NCBI GenBank assembly: GCA_014526335.1
Contig: JACTAT010000007.1
Coordinates: 1,675,540 to 1,739,539 of the forward strand
Origin: Chrysaora quinquecirrha
Taxonomy: Eukaryota > Cnidaria > Scyphozoa > Semaeostomeae > Pelagiidae
Direction of reading: 5' to 3'
DNA: 64,000 bases
This document shows positions 54,325-64,000 of this stretch, piece by piece (position 1 is the stretch's first letter; every line of letters starts with the position of its first letter). A program made the position numbers and the translations under genes. The notes below the pieces were generated by a model that made no database searches, was not told the origin of the DNA, and saw only the letters and a list, made by a program, of their open reading frames with translations.

Positions 54325-56615
54325 TCACAATCTCTATTACTAAACTCCTTAATATGCAAATGAGTTGCCCCATTGTTGTGTCCCATTGTTTGATTGCGCA
54401 CGAAAGGCTCCAGTCCTGGGGCACCTGGAAATGCGTTTCTTTTTTTGATCGAAGCCCTTTCTGCCCAGGTAGTGCATGCGCTATTTTTCTAAATCTTTTG
54501 AGAAGCGAACGATAGTTAAAATTCGATTTTATTTCGACTTCAACAAGTTTTGGTTTTCATTGCAGCCATCTATTATGTTCCTTTCACTACACGTACATTG
54601 AATCTTTTGCGTGAAACTCTCAGGGGTTTATTCAATGACTTGCGGCTTTTAAAAGCTTGGATTCCATTCAAAATCTTAACTTTCGTGCGACTATCGCACA
54701 ATCGTGAGAGAATTTCTTTTCGTACGATTATCGCACGACCATAAATACAAATGGTGACATTTTGGTCGTAGCAGAGCCTTCACGATTACATTACTACGAT
54801 TTAGTTGTGATGTAGTCTTTCTTGAAAGTAGATATTTTGAGATATCAAAATGAAACACGAAACACGCTTTCCAGACAATAAATACCTTTCCCAAAGGTAT
54901 ATTTATTGCCAGCGTGCGATTGTGTCTTATCTCTCAACTTCACGCTCAAATACAATACTACATTACTGTTGTGAACAAAAAAGGCTTTTCCCACTCTAGC
55001 GATGGAAAAGCTTTTTATGTCAACAAAAGTCCCAAGACGAAAGTAGAATTTTAAGAGTTAAGAATGAAATTTCAAAGAACATGAGAGTTTCTGGTGATTT
55101 TTCAAGGATTTTCTGCCACTTAATAGATGATTCCAGGTTAATTGGACATTTCTGGGTGGTTTTGGGTGTTTTTCATCAAGTTATAGTTCGTTTCGGTTGG
55201 TTTTGGGCAGTTTTGGGTTGTTTCGCGATTTTGGTAAGTACGTTTTCAAGTTTACAGGGGTCAAAGGACGTCAAAGGACACTAGGAGACTGTAATTCATT
55301 TTGGAATTTTACTCATATTCTTACCGTTTTCAAGAAGAGTTCTTGCTTTGATTATTTCCATAAATCGACACATTATTTCCATAAACTTTGTGTTTAACTG
55401 TTTCAAGGCATATGAAACACTACTAAGAGGCCATAAATTTTTCGGGTTTCAAGTTGAATGTTCCTTTGAAAATTTAGAGCACAAACACACAAAATGAAAA
55501 TCGTTCCGATAAAGTGAGATATTTATTGTTCATGAAGGACATTTAAAATTAAAGTCTGCGATGAGATACAGATAAGATTTTCGAATTTACGCAGCAGTAA
55601 TACTGCTAATTTTGCGTCTTAAGTTGACACAAAAGCGTTTGGAATATTCTCAGTAGATCTGGAAATTTGCGGAAATTTGGTGGCAAAAAATCGAACTGTT
55701 TGACTTTTATTTAGGCTGTTAATAATAGGACTTTCGAATGCAGACAGGGCATAGAAACGTTACATTATAGTTCAAGTGGATGGAACACAGTCAAAGATAC
55801 CCTTAACCTTCGTGACTCACTGGCTCACTATCCGACCCAAGGTTTTGTTTTATAAAACTTGGCTTATATTTGACCTTCAGCTTTCATATTATAATGATGA
55901 TGATGATGATGATTTTCATGACATGAAGATAATGATGATTGTGATGATGATGATGATTATTATTATTATGATTTTGATGTCATGATGATGATGATGACGA
56001 TGATGATCTGATGATGATTATGATTATGATGATGATTATGATTATGAAGAGGGTAATGATGATGATGATGATGAGGATGATTCTAATGGTGATTATATAT
56101 TATAGTTGATGATGGTGATAATGATAATTTTGACGGTGATGATAACTATGATGATGATGATGATGATACTGTTCTTTCTTTGTCCACAAACAATTTAATA
56201 CCCTTTCATCAATTCTCTAACGTGGTTATAATTACAAGTAGATGATACTGTTCTTTTTTGTCCACAGTTTAATACCCTTTCATCAATTCTCTAACGTGTT
56301 TATAATTACAAGTAGACTAGCTTTTTACCTTGAAACCCGCGATGCGGGTGAGTTTTTACCTTGAAACCCGCGATGCGGGTGAATATTAGTACCAGTTTAG
56401 CCTTGGTAAGACAAGATACCACCCAGCTGCCTTTTAACATGCTGCCTTTTAACTTGCAGCCTTCTGAACTTTCGCTAGAGTCCGGGGAGGTTAGCTCCCC
56501 ATGGCATCCGACAACCTCCCCGGACTCTAGCGAAAGTTCAGAAGGCTGCAAGTTAAAAGGCAGCATGTTAAAAGGCAGCTGAGTGGTATCTTGTCTTTCC
56601 AAGGCTAAACTGATA
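54325..56615 (+). repeat. Modular repeat family, copy D (most complete)
   Basis: All modules in order: head (54335), CTCAGGGGTTTATTCAATGAC (54619), ATCGCACAATCGTGAG (54693), ATTCCAGGTTAATTGGACATT (55129), CACTACTAAGAGGCC (55418), AAGTGGATGGAACACAGTCA (55774), (GAT)n (55893-56168), then a short tandem duplication of GATACTGTTCTTT..AATACCCTTTCATCAATTCTC, then CCCGCGATGCGGG twice and an intact terminal hairpin (56400-56613) with arms of about 100 bp. Confidence 0.85.
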
Positions 56616-56934
56616 TATTTTTGCGTCCGTTTTCCAACATACTGATTCACATTTGTGGAGGTAGTAATTAGTTCTCAAGCATTTCCATGCGATTTCTCGC
56701 ATCTGTAAGCAATACTGTATCCCGTGTATCCCACAGAAGTTTTTTTGTCGTCTAACTGCAATTTATTTCAATTAATTAAGAAACTATTAAGAAACTTTTA
56801 GAACTAAAATTGGGCCAAAAATTAAGAAACTTTTAGAACTAGGCCCCGAGCCAGGTTTCTTATAAAAAAACGTGTGTTGGTCTTCCTGCTGTATCCGGCC
56901 AGCTGATTGTTGTTTAAAACACAATGCCCATTCA

Positions 56935-57075
56935 GCTTTTCGTTCTTTCTGATTGGTGCATTTTGAGCCGCATCTGGGTATAAATTCCGCCTTAGTCTAT
57001 TGTTGTGGTCTGTTTCTGACGTTCATACTCTGAGGAGTGTCAGACGAAAAAAGCTTTTAAGTATGCCCGAAAATG
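56935..57075 (+). repeat. Penelope-linked terminal-type repeat
   Basis: Inverse of 63655-63795: TGGTGCATTT.GAGCCGCATCTGGGTATAAATT and CTGAGGAGTGTCAGACGA are shared. GGGTATAAATT looks like a TATA box. A shorter piece occurs at 690-740. Confidence 0.65.
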
Positions 57076-57221
57076 ATCTGTTTATCTGAAGAAATTTAAT
57101 GGTCGAAATATCTGTTTGTAGTTGATCAAAAGATCTGTGATGATAAAAAATGACCTGTTTTTCAGAGCCGTACAATACAATATGAAGCAAAAAATCCACC
57201 CAAATAGTGAGTATCAACCAC

Positions 57222-57488
57222 AGACCACAGACATCAAAAGAATCCCACCGCATCAAGCATAATAACCCACCACAGTAGTGCTTATCCACCACAGTACGCA
57301 AAAAACCCCACCACAACAAGCATAATAACCCACCACATCAAGCATAATAACCCACCACAGTACGCATAATACACCAGCACAGTAGAGCTTATCCACCACA
57401 GTACGCAAAAAACCCACCACAGTACGCAAAATACACCACCACAGTAGTGCGTATCCACCACAGTAGTGCGTATAGATTCGCTAGCGTG
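57222..57488 (+). repeat. Minisatellite CATAATAACCCACCACA, copy 2
   Basis: Same unit family as 35578-35825, with the same right border (GTAGTGCGTATAGATTCGCTAGCGTG). Here it follows the Penelope-linked repeat directly. Confidence 0.75.
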
Positions 57489-58616
57489 TTGTTACCTCAA
57501 GTGGCTGAGATTGTTGGTGATTGGTGTTGGTTATTGGTCAATCGATGAAAAAATGGCTTGAATCACAGTGCAGAAACCGAGCAGAGAGAAGATGCTGGTG
57601 AAAGATGCAAGGCACTTCGTTTCCTCGTTGCGGGGGATTCACAAAGCATACTTTTCTGAAATTCCGATTCAATTTGCGGACAATTCAAAGTACTGTCCAT
57701 ATTGACCTATTGACCCTTCCGATTCATTTTGCAGGTCCACAATGCTAATTCCGGTTATTACATATGACCATTGAAATTCTGAGAATCCATTTCAGTCATG
57801 AAACCAAACCAATCAGGATAATCCTTTCCTTTCATCACTTTTAATGCTTCGCTCTGCTGCATCTGCATTTGCTTCACCGAAATTGATTCAAGAAGACAAA
57901 CTTTTGCTTCATCCGAATTCAAGTAAGTAATATTGTGTTAAGATTTTGCACCTTGTGTTTTGTCTTAAGCGGAGAGCAAATTGACAAGTCTGCCAGCTAA
58001 ATCTTCTTAGTTAGATGTTTTCATGGATATAGGCCAACTCCTCTGAACTTAAAATGGCAAACTCTCGCTGATTGGATTCCGATTATCTATTTTGTGCTAA
58101 CCTGCAATGCGAATCAAATTTCAAGATCACTTAACTTCGATCTATCGTTAGCGACATTCCAGGCCCGATGTGGAATCTAAATATTAAGGTTTTCTTTCTC
58201 CAAAACAACTTTCACCAGAATACTGTATGAGTGACTTGGGCATGTCAGAAATTAGAAAAATAGCTGTCCTCCTTTCAACACCATCCAGTTTGTTTTCTTT
58301 AGTTTCTATTTACATTCAGCTACCTTGTGTTCAAATATACACTGGAGAATTGCAGATGAGTTTGGTTAGCAATTCTTTGACTGAGAACAAGTAAAATATT
58401 AGTGGCACTACAGTTTTTTATTTTTATGCAGTGTTACATCCAGAACAGACTTCAAAGACTGTAATTTCATGGCGGTCTACAGCTTTATAATTTCTTCAAA
58501 AATGAAATATTGATGTATAGCTATATAAACAAAGCCGCAAATAACCAAATTCAAGCATTGAAGCTTAAAGGATGCTACTTTAAGTACAAAGTTTTAATTA
58601 AATTTTCAAATTCTAG
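57489..58616 (+). other. Upstream region of BTB gene 3, candidate 5' UTR intron
   Basis: A donor-like TTCAA|GTAAGTAAT at 57923 could join the acceptor AATTTTCAAATTCTAG at 58615-58616, giving a 690-bp intron in the 5' UTR. No coding sequence is seen. The first exon and promoter are not identifiable by eye. Confidence 0.3.
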
Positions 58617-58632
58617 AATCGTGTTACTGAAA

Positions 58633-59940
58633 ATGGACAACACTACCATTGATCAAGGAAATTGGCAAGAATCTAAATCAACAGTCAAGGAAAGGATCTC
58701 ACAATTATACAAAAATAAAAGTATGAGTGATTTCATATTTGTTTCTGGTGGTGTCAGATTTCCAGTACACAAGTTAATTCTTGCTTCTGCCAGCTCAGTG
58801 TTTCAATCCATGTTTTATGGTTCAATTCCAGAAAAAAATGGAGAGCTTGATCTTTCTGAATATGGCAATGAAGAATGTATTTCTGAGTTTCTTAAGTTTA
58901 TTTACACTGATGAAATATCACTGAAATGGGAAGTTGTTTTCAAGATTCTTAATCTTGCTGAATGCTATATGATTTCATCACTGAAGGAGAAATGCACTAA
59001 TTTTATTCAAAGTGAAATGACACAAGAAAATGTATTGACAGCTCTGGAGCAAGGCCTTCTTTTCGAGAATAAGGCAGTTGTTGAAAAAAGTTTTGAGGTG
59101 ATATGGCAGAACACTTCCTATGTCTTAAAACATGATTCTTTCATGACCTTAAATTTGAGAACTGTCAAAGAAATCATGAAACAAGACAAGCTGAATATTG
59201 AAGAGATTGATTTATTTTTGGCTGTTGATAAATGGTGTGAGAATCAATTGACCAAGGAAGGAAAGGAAGTTACTTTGGCATCAAAAAGAGAAGCCTTGGG
59301 TGATGCTGTTTATCTTTTTCGATTTGCTGCAATGTCGTTGTCCGATTTTGGTAAAAATTGTGTAAAATCACAGTTATTAACACCTGGCGAAATCTGTAAT
59401 CTGGTTCACTACCTTAGTCTTGACTCAGATGGTCGTCGGCAAGCTGCTTCAAGCATAGGTTCGTTTTCTAAGCAATCAATTCGCACGCTGATAACAAATG
59501 AAGAAGTTATTCAAGCATATTCACCACATGGAATTGGCTCATATGGCTACTCATCGCAAAATAATGTCCAAGATACTCTTGAGTTTCACATAAAGAAGAA
59601 AGCCTGGTTAAAAGGAGTTTTGGTTGCAAAGGCCAATATTTCAGATATAAGGATCAACAAGATTAAGGAGAACATAGCAATAAAGGAAGGATCATTGAGA
59701 AGAATGGGACTTTTTTATGGCTTGGACTTCAGAGCACCAGTTGAGATATTTCCAGATAGTTTATGCGTGATCCGTGCTTCTGTGAGTGGAGGGCTATTAG
59801 TTAATTGCAGCTTGTTATCAAATTGCACAATATTTGGAGGGAACCTTCAGTGCAAGTTCCATAATTTCTCTGATAATAATTGTACTTATCACTCTGGTAA
59901 TATTGGATTGGCAGGGCTTATCTTCAATGTTCAAAACTAG
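58633..59940 (+). CDS. BTB-BACK-PHR-type protein (BTB gene 3), intact
   Basis: 435 residues from the ATG that lines up with BTB gene 1 (MDNTTIDQGNWQESKS). The frame is open further upstream, but that stretch lies across a splice acceptor (58616) and is probably intronic. Residues ~30-120 are BTB (MSDFIFVSGGVRFPVHKLIL, SVFQSMFYG, EYGNEECISEFLKFIYTDE). ~125-270 are BACK (LLFENKAVVEKSFEVI, LRTVKEIMKQ, EEIDLFLAVDKWCENQL, LSDFGKNCVKSQLL). ~305-433 are a PHR-like beta domain (FHIKKKAWLKGVLV, LDFRAPVEIFPDSLCVIRAS, GGNLQCKF). The family (BTBD1/2/3/6-like) acts as Cullin-3 substrate adaptors in the cytoplasm; PHR recruits the target. It is the reference copy of the three and the only one with the full architecture. 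Substrate unknown. Confidence 0.92.
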   Translation: MDNTTIDQGNWQESKSTVKERISQLYKNKSMSDFIFVSGGVRFPVHKLILASASSVFQSMFYGSIPEKNGELDLSEYGNEECISEFLKFIYTDEISLKWEVVFKILNLAECYMISSLKEKCTNFIQSEMTQENVLTALEQGLLFENKAVVEKSFEVIWQNTSYVLKHDSFMTLNLRTVKEIMKQDKLNIEEIDLFLAVDKWCENQLTKEGKEVTLASKREALGDAVYLFRFAAMSLSDFGKNCVKSQLLTPGEICNLVHYLSLDSDGRRQAASSIGSFSKQSIRTLITNEEVIQAYSPHGIGSYGYSSQNNVQDTLEFHIKKKAWLKGVLVAKANISDIRINKIKENIAIKEGSLRRMGLFYGLDFRAPVEIFPDSLCVIRASVSGGLLVNCSLLSNCTIFGGNLQCKFHNFSDNNCTYHSGNIGLAGLIFNVQN

Positions 59941-60159
59941 ACTTTTCCTTTTTCTTGTAGTTGATGTAGTAAAAATTAGAATCTGAAATTCCTAATTCTA
60001 TAAGGAAAGCTTTTAAGTATTAAGATTTTTCCCCTTTTTCTCACAATTTGGAAATTTTATACTCAGAAACTAGAAAGAGAACATCAGTCTGACTTTTTGA
60101 CAACATAGTTATGCTGTCGCAATGTGCGAAGGATAGCGGTACGACATTTATCAAAGTGT

Positions 60160-61951
60160 GCAAGAATTGGCTATCTTTAAAACATGGAATGTGGAATGTG
60201 GAATGTTGGATTGTTGGAATGTTGGAATGTTGGATTGTTGGAATGTTGGAATGTTGGATTGTTGGAATGTTGGATTGTTGGAATGTTGGATTGTTGGAAT
60301 ATTGGAATGTTGGATTGTTGGAATGTTGGATTGTTGGAATGTTGGAATGTTGGAATGTTGGATTTTTGGAATGTTGGAATGTTGGATTGTTGGAATGTTG
60401 GAATTTTGGATTGTTGGAATGTTGGAATGTTGGAATGTTGGATTTTTGGAATGTTGGAGTGTTGGAATGTTGGAATGTTGCGAAAGTGGAATACATATTT
60501 CTAGTACTCCCAGCGGTAGTTCTTGTTCAAATATATCGCAATAAAATAAAACCAAAATAATTTCGACTGAAACATTTTCAAGAGCTTATTCTTCTTTTCG
60601 ACAAATCTGCCTCATCACGAGGGAATGAAAATGACCTGCACCTGCGATCTGAACTTTCAACTATTATGGAAAAGTTGTTACTTATTGTGTTGGACAAGGC
60701 CGAGAGTTAATTTCTTTTTCATCCGAGGTTAAAAGCACTATGCAACCACGTTCAAAAATAATAATTAGTAACTAGGTTTCGAAATACTCAAGAAGTATCC
60801 CTAATGGCTAAAATGAGGAGCGTTGGGGAACCTCGGGGAATGACGGGGATCGGCATGGGAACTGCAGCGAATGATGGGGAGAACGGCATTGGAACGCATA
60901 AGAAAATCTAAGAAGATCTAATTGTATAGTTGAGGGCAGATTTTGTGGATGCTGAGATACGTTCAGAAATCGTCTTTATAAGTTTGAGAACAGGATGCAC
61001 GTGTGTGCCGGAAAGGGGGCACGAGGTTGCTTACCGACTGCCCTCGTAAAATTGCTAATTTATTCACTTTCTAATTGTTTTCCCCTGATCTTCAGCGTTC
61101 TGCTCTTGCCCTGTTCTTCTAACCGCATTAAAGCCTTTGCTATTTTATCTTGTTAAGGGTGGGGACATCACTTTTTCTTTCCGTTTGTTATTACCTGTTC
61201 TGTACCATTCTGCTGGTTCTCCAACGTTCCTGTCCTTCCTGCATTTTCTCCAATGTTCCAACACGTTTTCATGTCATTCTCCAGAATTCCCAACGCTTTC
61301 TACCACCCTCCCGCGTTCCAATGCCGTTCTCCCCATCATTCGCTGCAGTTCCCATGCCGCTCCCCGTCATTCCCCGAGGTTCCCCAACGCTCCTCATTTC
61401 AGCCATTAGGGATACTTCTTGAGTATTTCGAAACCTAGTTACTAATTATTATTTTTGAACGTGGTTGCATAGTGCTTTTAACCTCGGATGAAAAAGAAAT
61501 TAACTCTCGGCCTTGTCCAACACAATAAGTAACAACTTTTCCATAATAGTTGAAAGTTCAGATCGCAGGTGCAGGTCATTTTCATTCCCTCGTGATGAGG
61601 CAGATTTGTCGAAAAGAAGAATAAGCTCTTGAAAATGTTTCAGTCGAAATTATTTTGGTTTTATTTTATTGCGATATATTTGAACAAGAACTACCGCTTG
61701 GAGTACTAAAAATACGTATTCCACTTTCGCAACATTCCAACATTCCAACATTCCAACAATCCAACATTCCAACAATCCAACATTCCAACATTCAAACATT
61801 CCAACATTCTAACAATCCAACATTCCAACAATCCAACATTCCAACAATCCAACATTCCAACAATCCAACATTCCAACAATCCAACATTCCAACATTCCAA
61901 CATTCCAACTTTCTACATTCCATATTTTAAAGATAGCCGCAAGAATTTGCA
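60160..61951. mobile_element. Large foldback element with minisatellite arms
   Basis: The left arm (60160-60899) and right arm (61313-61951) are near-identical inverted copies; for example CAAGGCCGAGAGTTAATTTC against GAAATTAACTCTCGGCCTTG, and GAACGGCATTGGAACGC against GCGTTCCAATGCCGTTC. Each outer arm contains a minisatellite of TTGGAATG/TTGGATTG octamers, longer on the left (60185-60480) than on the right (61727-61917). The ~410-bp loop has no recognised gene. The octamer array makes spurious reading frames of the CWNVG type. Confidence 0.85.
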
Positions 61952-62019
61952 ACAATGAAATAATGATGTGACAAATTAATGCATATGTATCATTGAAACA
62001 GCTGCAACAAAACTGATGA

Positions 62020-63325
62020 TGATTCGTAATTTATAAAAGTTAAAACCACCGGAAACCAGCTGAAACCACTTGAAACCACCTGAAACCACCTGAAACCAGC
62101 AGCGAAACCAGCTGAAACCAGCCGAAACCAGCCGTTCTCACCTTAGGACAATGAAACTTGTTTACAGGATTTTAGAACTCTTTTGGGAATGCGCACTTAG
62201 CTTGCATAAACAAATCGCGTTCCTCTGAGATATCTCGAGAGATATCGACAAAGTTATTAATGGAATGGAACATGTGTTCTATTCAAGAGACGTTTTGCTA
62301 GTAAATGAAAGAAACGTATCAACGCGGAATTACACATATAGTGTAAATCTCCAAAATTTATAATTTTTTGTCAAAATTGAAAAATCGTTGATATGTGATA
62401 ACAGTCCGCAGACGACTTTCCATTCTTTCTTTCCAATTTTATCGTTCTCATAGCAAAATGAAATGGTATGTTTTCTGCAAGTTGCTTCGCAGAGGGGCCC
62501 TTCCTTTTATAAATCAAGCATACCTATATTTTGGGTACTGGGGACGTGCCGCCCAAAAGGGTATTTTTTCATGATTTTGGTATAAAACTTGGGTCTTTAT
62601 TTTCTGAAAATTGGTAGACTATAATAAATAAGGGTATTTCACGAAAATCGGTATAAAATTCATAAACAAAAACGGTCTAATTTCGTTTTCACTTTGACCC
62701 GGCAATCCTATTGTTTTCACGGAAATCATTTTGTTTTCACGGAAGTCATGTGCTTTTTAAGGAAAACTCGTATGCTTTTTTGAAGAGTGAAATACCTCTC
62801 CGGTTTAAGGAAAGTGTACTAAACATTTGTGTTAGAAGAAGAATAACCCTTTCAATCAGCCCGAGTTTTAGACAACTGAGACCGAGCTGCCTCTTTGCGC
62901 GCTGGTCCGAGAAAATTATCTTCCTTCACTTAATGTGCCCTGAAATCAATTGGCTTACTGAATCCGTCATAGATTTTGAAGAGCTAAAACAGCGCTTTAT
63001 CCACGACGGATAATGAATTCAATTCGCTGCGCTCAAAATGCGCTGTAACAGCTTCAGCAGTGTTTGTCTTGCAATTTTTTCACGTTTCAACTGTAATATC
63101 TCCCGAGAAAGAAAATTCTGTTCATCTACACTTCTTTGTTAATGAGACATTAGTGCGCATTCCCAAAAGAGTTTTCAAATCCTGTTAGCAACTTTCATTG
63201 TTCTTAGGTGAGAACGGCTGGTTTCGGCTGGTTTCAGCTGGTTTCAGGTGGTTTCAGCTGGTTTCAGGTGGTTTCAGCTGGTTTCAGGTGGCTTTAACTT
63301 TTATAAATTACGGATGATGATTTCT
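62020..63325. mobile_element. Second foldback element, GAAACCAGCT arms
   Basis: The left arm (62025-62205) starts ATTCGTAATTTATAAAAGTTAAA, then a GAAACCA(C/G)CT decamer array, then AGCCGTTCTCACCTTAGGACAATGAAA and CTCTTTTGGGAATGCGCAC. The right arm (63145-63315) is the reverse of this. The decamer arrays differ in copy number. The loop contains an unremarkable ORF (62711-63013). It directly follows the first foldback. Confidence 0.78.
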
Positions 63326-63482
63326 ATCATGCATCACCATGATCATGATCGTGATCATGATGACGATGATGATCATAGTCGTGACGGTGATGATGATCAA
63401 GATCGATAAAAATTATTACGATGATCATCACCATGACGATAACGACGATGATAATGATAACAATATGCTGAATATGATGCTG
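63313..63482 (+). repeat. GAT/ATC microsatellite
   Basis: Degenerate ATGATC/GATGAT array with several GATCATGATC palindromes, adjoining the right end of the second foldback. Confidence 0.7.
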
Positions 63483-63654
63483 ATGCAAATGAAGTAAACA
63501 ACTACGAGTCACTGTAGGTGTAATAAACAAATGAAGTTAAATGAGGAAATCGATAAAGGGTCTACTGCAAGTTTGTTTTAAACACGAAAACTGAAATAAA
63601 ATGGAAAATTGGAAAATTTAATTATCAAAATTGCGATAAACAGCGGAAATATTT

Positions 63655-63795
63655 TCAGGCATACTTAAAAACTTTTATCGTCCGACACTCCTCAGTGTAT
63701 AAACGTCAGTAACAGACCGAAACAATAAACTGCGGCATAATTTATACCCAGATGCGGCTCGAAATGCACCAGTCAGAACGAACGATGAGATGAAT
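63655..63795 (-). repeat. Penelope-linked terminal-type repeat, copy 2
   Basis: On the minus strand: TGGTGCATTTCGAGCCGCATCTGGGTATAAATTATG, then CTGAGGAGTGTCGGACGATAAAAG. Same as 56935-57075. It lies downstream of the reverse-transcriptase fragment on the same strand, as a terminal repeat would. Confidence 0.65.
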
Positions 63796-63839
63796 CGAGG
63801 GTCTTAGCCCTGCCAAGTATTAAAGACGAATGCAAGGCG

Positions 63840-63998
63840 TTAAGTTTTTTGGAGGAAAACGTTACTGTCGGACTCTTCTTTGAAAATGGCGAAAGTGTCA
63901 TCAACATATCCAACAAAGATGCTAGCTAGCGCTGGTCCCAATGGGCTCCCCATGGCGACTCCGTCCCTTTGTCGGCACATCCATTCCTGAGGCTGAAC
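63840..63998 (-). pseudogene. Penelope-like reverse transcriptase fragment
   Basis: The minus strand reads RDGVAMGSPLGPALASIF and then YVDDTFAIF, the two hallmark motifs of Penelope-like element reverse transcriptases. In intact elements some tens of residues separate them; here only VG does, so the middle has been deleted. A run of six A near 63845 shifts the frame: one base fewer would read FLQKLNALHSSL, the usual continuation. Truncated by the window edge on its 5' side. Dead copy. Confidence 0.8.
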
Positions 63999-64000
63999 TC

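Noticed and set aside
58510..58632. N-terminal extension of BTB gene 3 from an upstream in-frame ATG
   Set aside because: It crosses a strong 3' splice acceptor conserved in all three paralogues, and the extension has no counterpart in the other copies.
60041..60560. Long overlapping ORFs of repeated WNVGLLECW or PTFQHSN type (also 61655-61930)
   Set aside because: They exist in several frames on both strands at once and follow exactly from an 8-bp minisatellite without stop codons. No start context, no unique sequence.

Overview
The window looks like nuclear DNA of an invertebrate animal, most likely an anthozoan cnidarian (coral or sea anemone). That is inference: genes are sparse and AT-rich, splice sites are GT-AG, there are single-exon divergent class A GPCRs and a small local family of BTB-BACK(-PHR) genes, and a Penelope-type reverse transcriptase fragment sits at the right edge. 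Nothing bacterial or viral in organisation was seen. Most of the 64 kb is repetitive.

Genes, left to right. (1) On the minus strand between about 13.15 and 3.75 kb, several ORF pieces bounded by good splice sites join in phase into part of a single-pass membrane protein with a long acidic, Ser/Asn/Asp-rich tail. Its 5' exons are not resolved. (2) A class A GPCR at 8.69-9.60 kb (+) has one frameshift after TM1, and its C-terminal tail is encoded by the first unit of a tandem repeat. (3) Three paralogous BTB genes, all +, lie at 19.53, 32.30 and 58.63 kb. The third is intact (BTB-BACK-PHR), the first lacks PHR, and the second is a pseudogene with a frameshift and a 29-bp deletion. All three have a splice acceptor 12-16 nt before the ATG, so each probably has a non-coding first exon and one coding exon. 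(4) An intact intronless GPCR at 25.73-26.71 kb has a dead paralogue at 40.50-42.70 kb inside a segmental duplication. The dead copy carries a 22-bp duplication, a stop codon, a frameshift and a 1.26-kb transposon insertion.

Repeats. A modular repeat of about 2.2 kb recurs at 15.6-18.3, 42.8-47.0, 49.0-49.7 plus 54.0-54.3, and 54.3-56.6 kb; complete copies carry a (GAT)n block and end in a long GC-rich hairpin. One copy is split by a 4.3-kb element with 27-bp terminal inverted repeats and an 8-bp target duplication (CAATTTTT). That element contains a 189-bp duplication, a ~50-bp minisatellite, a putative minus-strand exon and a 109-bp satellite whose units each carry ACGTCA. Other elements include large foldbacks (13.7-15.6, 60.2-62.0, 62.0-63.3 kb), a PIF/Harbinger-like element with TTA target duplication next to BTB gene 1, an hAT-like element with an 8-bp target duplication, smaller inverted-repeat elements, tRNA-like sequences in a ~350-bp tandem duplication, and a LINE 3' fragment.

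No operon-like or defence-like system was found. The observations most worth following are the receptor-like gene with tyrosine motifs, the GPCR tail turned into a satellite, the 4.3-kb satellite-bearing transposon, and the modular hairpin family.
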